From NCBI GenBank assembly GCA_039654915.1, contig CM077600.1, forward strand, positions 37,494,492 to 37,558,491: a stretch of 64,000 bases of DNA, written 5' to 3'. This DNA comes from Aquilaria yunnanensis. Lineage: Eukaryota; Streptophyta; Magnoliopsida; Malvales; Thymelaeaceae. Positions 59,937 through 64,000 of this stretch are shown here, one piece after another. The notes beneath the pieces were generated by a model. The model was not told the origin of the DNA. It saw only the letters and a program-made list of their open reading frames with translations, and made no database searches. The position numbers and the translations under genes were made by a program. Positions within the stretch are counted from its first letter, which is position 1. Every line of letters begins with the position of its first letter.

Positions 59937-60115
59937 TGGGTTCAGTTCCACCTCGGGTTGGTTCCATATGGAACCAGAACCAACCCAAAAACCGTCGGTT
60001 CTCCTATATGTGGAACCAACCCGAGAACCATGATCAATTTTTACCCAATCCAACCCAACCCAATGGGGGTGGTTCGGTTTCGGTTTCAGGTTTACCCAAC
60101 TCATGCTCACCTCTA
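59102..60115. mobile_element. Non-autonomous hAT-like element, 1014 bp
   Basis: Termini: left TAGGGGTAAGCATGGGTCGG; reverse complement of right TAGAGGTGAGCATGAGTTGG. A perfect 8 bp duplication CAGAAACC flanks it (59094-59101 and 60116-60123), diagnostic of hAT transposition. Subterminal regions are packed with GGTTCGGTT / AACCGAACC and GAACCAGAACC words, probably transposase-binding repeats. The interior is AT-rich with a long (AT)n tract. No transposase frame, so it is non-autonomous. Confidence 0.9.
59868..59934. repeat. (AT)n microsatellite inside the hAT-like element
   Basis: An uninterrupted TA/AT run of about 65 bp. It creates artificial Ile/Tyr-repeat frames on both strands, which are not genes. 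Confidence 0.95.
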
Positions 60116-60123
60116 CAGAAACC

Positions 60124-60299
60124 TCTCTTTTTTCTTTTCAGCCTACATACCCTACCAGTCCCGTAACTTGACCAACTCATATGAGTTAGTTCCTCAACAA
60201 AAAATTGGTTAATTTTAGTCCTCTAACTTAACAAAACGTAATGGCTCAGCCCTTTAAAGCGGCGAGTGTTCTCACATGGATAACACTGTTTTTTAGCTC

Positions 60300-60355
<56 letters not shown>

Positions 60356-62393
60356 ACCCAAATTTCAATCTCACAAGATTTAGAAGCACCAGGGTCTACT
60401 TGTTGATTGTTCAAAATCTACAAAAGATTTGAACATTTTTGAATCACCAATTAGAAAGTTGAAACTCATTGGATAATTGATCAAAGAGCAGCAATTGATT
60501 TCCCAGCTCTTCATCTTCACCGTTGCAAGACCACCGGCTCCCATTTTATGTCAATTTCATGAAGCCTCGTAGATTTCCATTGACAAACCATTACCGCTTT
60601 GTCCTCTATCTTTGTTGGTGCTCTTCTACAATGTTGCCTTTGTGGTTTTCATGTTGACCATGGTCTCCCTTGCCATGAAATGGGTCTCTTGGCAATGTTC
60701 GCCCCAACACGACATCATCGATGAGGCTATATCCAGGTTCATTATGGATTTATTAAGGATCCCTCTACTTGGCATCAAGTGGTTTGAAGACGAATGTGGC
60801 GAAGATAAAGGGAGTGGAGGCCTATGGTTACTAGCACTGGTTATATCGACAACATGTGAGGACATGTGAGATATATTTTTTTTATTTTATATTAAAATAT
60901 CATACATAAATATATAAAATAGTAAAATATAATTAATACACATTTTTAGTATAAATATTTACTTTTATTTTTTGGTTACTTTTTCTTTTACTTTTGCTTT
61001 CATTTTCTTTGGGTATTAGAAAATATATTATCATCATTAAAGTATTGTTTCTTTTTTTCTCTTGTATCAATGAATTAATTTGTTGTCAGGTAATATTTAT
61101 TTTGCTCCCTATATAACATTTTTTATTTTTTTTATATCTTCTATTATATATAATTTATTTATATTTGACAAATTATGATGACAAAAAATTAGAATCCATA
61201 TTAAAATGTGCAAATAAATTATTTAATTTAATTTATTTTAAAATAATATTCTAACATTAATTTTTTTTTTTTTAAATGATAACAGTATGTGGTGTAATAT
61301 ACCGTGCAGTATACTTTAAAAATATGAGGTACAATATACATAACGATAATAGTATTTAACATCTTGTGCTTTGCTTGCACAGCTCCAAGCATCCAAGAAG
61401 CTTTAGAACCAAACCGGAAAGTGCATCTTGGACCTCCTTAACATGCCTCCTTGTCATTGGACCCAAGCTTCTCACCAAAGGGTCCTTAGATGCTTGTAGT
61501 GTAGCATGGACTCCGACATCACTCTCTTCCTTCTTTTTCCCAGACTTAGTAAAGGGAAGGGTATACATTTATTAAAAAAAGGGGTCAAAAAGGCAAATTC
61601 TCAAATATGGGTTGTAACAAGTGCAGTTTCAACTTAACATCATGATTTTTTTTGGAATTCACCCTTTATGAAAGATGTTACATATCATAAAAGTTAACAA
61701 GGATTAAGATTTTAAGGAGCAAGGAACATCCCCTTTATAGTGGTTGCACCAAAGGTGCCTCGCTGATGTGCCAAGCTAACAATAAGAAGAACTGGAAATA
61801 ATGGATCTTTAGGTTGCAAGGTCGACTTCTCCAATCTCCCTTAGGGAGAGAGAAATATAGACTTGTTTTACCCAAAAAACGGAAATTGAATTTCTGGGAC
61901 TCCACTCTTGAAATGACCATAAAATGTTTGTATTTCATTCAAGATCGAAAGAAATCCATAACTCTATTCATTTATTTTTTGGTAAAAAAGCGTCAAATAA
62001 ATACAGAAAAAAGATAAAAGTCATATGAAAGCAATATCCTCCCTATCCATAGATAAATGATGACCAAAACTTGGAGGAGGTTTTTCCTTGCTGAGGAGAA
62101 TGTTCAACATGGGGAACTTCCAGCCGAGGAAGCAAAATTCTGCAATCATCCGGACCAGAGCATGGATTGAAGACCTGTACTGTACTGTACTACTTCGGAG
62201 CAAAAGAGTTTGTGGTCTAATGGGCCAAAACGAAAAGTCCGATAACTATTTTGAGATTATGAGTCAAGCCCAGCGCAAATGAAAAAGCACAGAGTCCAGG
62301 TATCCTGTTCTGGGGAAAACAAAAGCCCGGGCATCAGAATTAGGGTTTATCCCACACGGCTCTGATCGGGTAACATTGCAGGAAAATACAGAG
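60124..62393. other. Intergenic region upstream of the PPR gene
   Basis: Includes a (CT)n microsatellite at 60303-60353 and AT-rich DNA. Short frames (for example 60612-60869, plus strand, 85 codons with a hydrophobic start) have no recognisable relatives. The last ~60 bp (TTAGGGTTTATCCC...) is the likely 5' UTR of the PPR gene. No gene can be supported. Confidence 0.45.
60303..60353. repeat. (CT)n microsatellite
   Basis: About 25 CT dinucleotides, flanked by TTAGCTCATTT and TTGACCCAAATT. Confidence 0.95.
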
Positions 62394-64000
62394 ATGTGGC
62401 GAGCGGCGCCGGCGATAGCAAGATCCAGACTAATCGTTGCTCGTAGTCTTGGATCAGCGCTGAGTCCTAAGGTACAGCCTCCAACGCAAACGCGTTCCCA
62501 TTTCTTAAAAAATTCGTCTATTTTTCAGAGCCATAGATGTCTATCTCAATCGTCGGCACATGAAATTGGTGATGATGGGCATGCCGATATAGATAACAGT
62601 GAGCTGAAGAGCCAATTTTCTGAGGGTTTCAGTGGAAATGGGGATGCCCAGGTGGACGATTTTGTCACGAATGATGTGACAGATTCTTGTGGAGTTGGTG
62701 AAGGCCAGATGGATCAGTTTGTTGATGGAGTTGATAGAAGTGAAGATTCTGTTTTAGGTGCCAGCGAAGATGCTGATGCGCCGCCCATGGTTTATGAGAT
62801 TCATATGGAGAAGTTGGAGAATGTGTTGTCCTTGCTGGAGAGCAGCACTGGTGAGACTGTGGAGGCGAGTCTTGATGGTGCCGATGTTGATTTGCACGAA
62901 CAGTTTGTGGAGAGAGTACTCGGAAGTCATCTTGTTATGGGTGAGAACTTGATCAAATATTTCAAATGGCTTATGAAGAAGCCGGATTTTAAGGTGACTG
63001 CTCGCCTTGTAGATGCTCTGTTGCTGGCTGTTTCAGGTGATATGAGGGTAAGAGATGCTTATGAATTATGGGATTTAGTCAAGGACATTGGGGAAAAGCA
63101 AAATGGTAGACTAAGTTCACAGAGCCTAAACAAGTTGATAGCTTCATTTTCAAAGTTGCGGAAAGGAAAGGCTGCCTTGGATGTATTCAACAAGTTCGAG
63201 GAACTTGGGTGTGTCCCTGACGTAGAAACCTATTATTTCACAATTGAAGCACTTTGCAGGGGCTTATTACTTGATTTGGCTGCATCCGTCTGTGAAAAAT
63301 TGCTCCATGCAGAAACATTTCCCAATAGTGAACAAGCAGGCAAGATAATATCTTGGTTCAGTAAAGGTGGAAAGGCTGGGCATGCACACGCTCTTTATCT
63401 ATTGGCGAAGGAGAAGAAATGCCAACCCGCTCAGTCTTCTATTAATCTTTTGATAAGTTCACTTTCCCAGAAGGATGAAACTGTCAAGTTAGCTTTGGAG
63501 ACGTTGTGTGATATCAATGGCGATTCAAGGAAATATGCTATCAGAACATTTATGTCTGTCATTCGTGGTCTATGTAGGATGAAGGAAGTAGATGAGGCAA
63601 AAACATTGCTTCTTGAGATGATTAGGGAAGGCCCACCTCCTGGAAATGCTGCTTTCAATCTCATTATCAATGCCTACTCCAAAAGTGGAGATATGGACAA
63701 GGCAAAGGAGGTGATGAAATTGATGGAAAGCAGAGGATTGAGGCCTGATGTTTTCACATACACTGTAATCATAAGTAATTATGTGAATGGGGGTCTGCTG
63801 GATGAGGCTTACGCCGTTCTATCAGAGGCCAAGAAGAAACATTCCAAGCTAACCCCTGCAACTTATCATACTTTAATTCGCGGGCACTGCAAACTTGAAG
63901 AATTTGACAAGGCTTTGAAGTTGTTCAATGAAATGAAGGAAAACGGAGTGCAACCAACTGTGGACGAATATGGCAAGTTGATTCAGTCTCTTTGCTTGAA
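62394..64000 (+). CDS. Pentatricopeptide repeat protein, probably mitochondrial (3' end beyond window)
   Basis: An intronless frame open from ATG at 62394 to the window end, at least 535 codons, as usual for plant PPR genes. The N-terminus MWRAAPAIARSRLIVARSLG is Arg-rich and lacks acidic residues, typical of a mitochondrial presequence. An acidic low-complexity stretch follows (about residues 60-150). PPR units are visible from about residue 240 on, for example KLRKGKAALDVFNKFEELGC, AFNLIINAYSKSGDMDKAKE, VFTYTVIISNYVNGGLLDEA and TYHTLIRGHCKLEEFDKALK. P-class repeats bind organelle RNA for processing, stabilisation or translation. The target cannot be told, and no DYW or other C-terminal domain can be assessed because the gene is cut by the window. 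Confidence 0.9.
   Translation, partial: MWRAAPAIARSRLIVARSLGSALSPKVQPPTQTRSHFLKNSSIFQSHRCLSQSSAHEIGDDGHADIDNSELKSQFSEGFSGNGDAQVDDFVTNDVTDSCGVGEGQMDQFVDGVDRSEDSVLGASEDADAPPMVYEIHMEKLENVLSLLESSTGETVEASLDGADVDLHEQFVERVLGSHLVMGENLIKYFKWLMKKPDFKVTARLVDALLLAVSGDMRVRDAYELWDLVKDIGEKQNGRLSSQSLNKLIASFSKLRKGKAALDVFNKFEELGCVPDVETYYFTIEALCRGLLLDLAASVCEKLLHAETFPNSEQAGKIISWFSKGGKAGHAHALYLLAKEKKCQPAQSSINLLISSLSQKDETVKLALETLCDINGDSRKYAIRTFMSVIRGLCRMKEVDEAKTLLLEMIREGPPPGNAAFNLIINAYSKSGDMDKAKEVMKLMESRGLRPDVFTYTVIISNYVNGGLLDEAYAVLSEAKKKHSKLTPATYHTLIRGHCKLEEFDKALKLFNEMKENGVQPTVDEYGKLIQSLCL

Noticed and set aside
59772..60212. Tyr/Ile-repeat frames
   Set aside because: Products of the (AT)n microsatellite and the hAT end, on both strands.
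1..64000. tRNA, rRNA or other structured RNA genes
   Set aside because: I recognised no tRNA A/B-box arrangement or rRNA sequence by eye; a covariance-model scan would be needed to exclude small RNAs.

Overview
The window is nuclear DNA of a flowering plant, most likely a eudicot. The host genes carry many GT-AG introns, their proteins match conserved plant families (a PGLP2-type phosphatase, an ARIADNE E3 ligase, the PIE1 chromatin remodeller, a PPR protein), and the spaces between them are AT-rich and full of transposon remains, including an endogenous plant pararetrovirus. No bacterial features (operons, CRISPR arrays) are present. I cannot name the species.

Layout. 1-2621 (+): the 3' part of a cytosolic phosphoglycolate phosphatase gene. 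2622-7918: intergenic, with a foldback element (4026-4587), a Stowaway-like MITE (4954-5184) and a ~2 kb Mutator-like element full of tandem repeats (5328-7309). 7919-20656: two copies of a Caulimoviridae-type endogenous pararetrovirus fused head to head. The arms are 6188 bp each (7919-14106 and 14408-20595), with no net length difference, around a 301 bp unduplicated spacer that holds a movement-protein fragment. The left copy has two long open frames; the right copy has three nonsense codons. 20657-23347: a Mutator-like element abutting the virus, interrupted in one terminal repeat by a 1540 bp near-complete palindrome with a perfect 9 bp target duplication. 24863-30906 (+): a complete nucleotide-sugar (CMP-sialic acid type) transporter gene, 11 exons, 397 aa. 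30907-36327: AT-rich intergenic with degenerate repeats. 36328-43991 (+): a complete ARIADNE RBR ubiquitin ligase, 15 coding exons, 592 aa. 43992-45786: intergenic with a small plastid ndhF-like insertion. 45787-58436 (-): complete PIE1 (SWR1-type ATPase), 20 coding exons, 2023 aa, with one GC-AG intron and a Mutator-like insertion in an intron. 59102-60115: a hAT-like element with a perfect 8 bp target duplication. 62394-64000 (+): an intronless PPR gene running off the window.

The host genes are independent housekeeping or regulatory loci: photorespiratory metabolite repair, Golgi/ER sugar-nucleotide transport, ubiquitination, H2A.Z deposition and organelle RNA processing. The most unusual structure is the 12.7 kb inverted pair of viral genomes. 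It could yield hairpin RNA if transcribed from a flank, and its two viral promoters both point outwards into host DNA.
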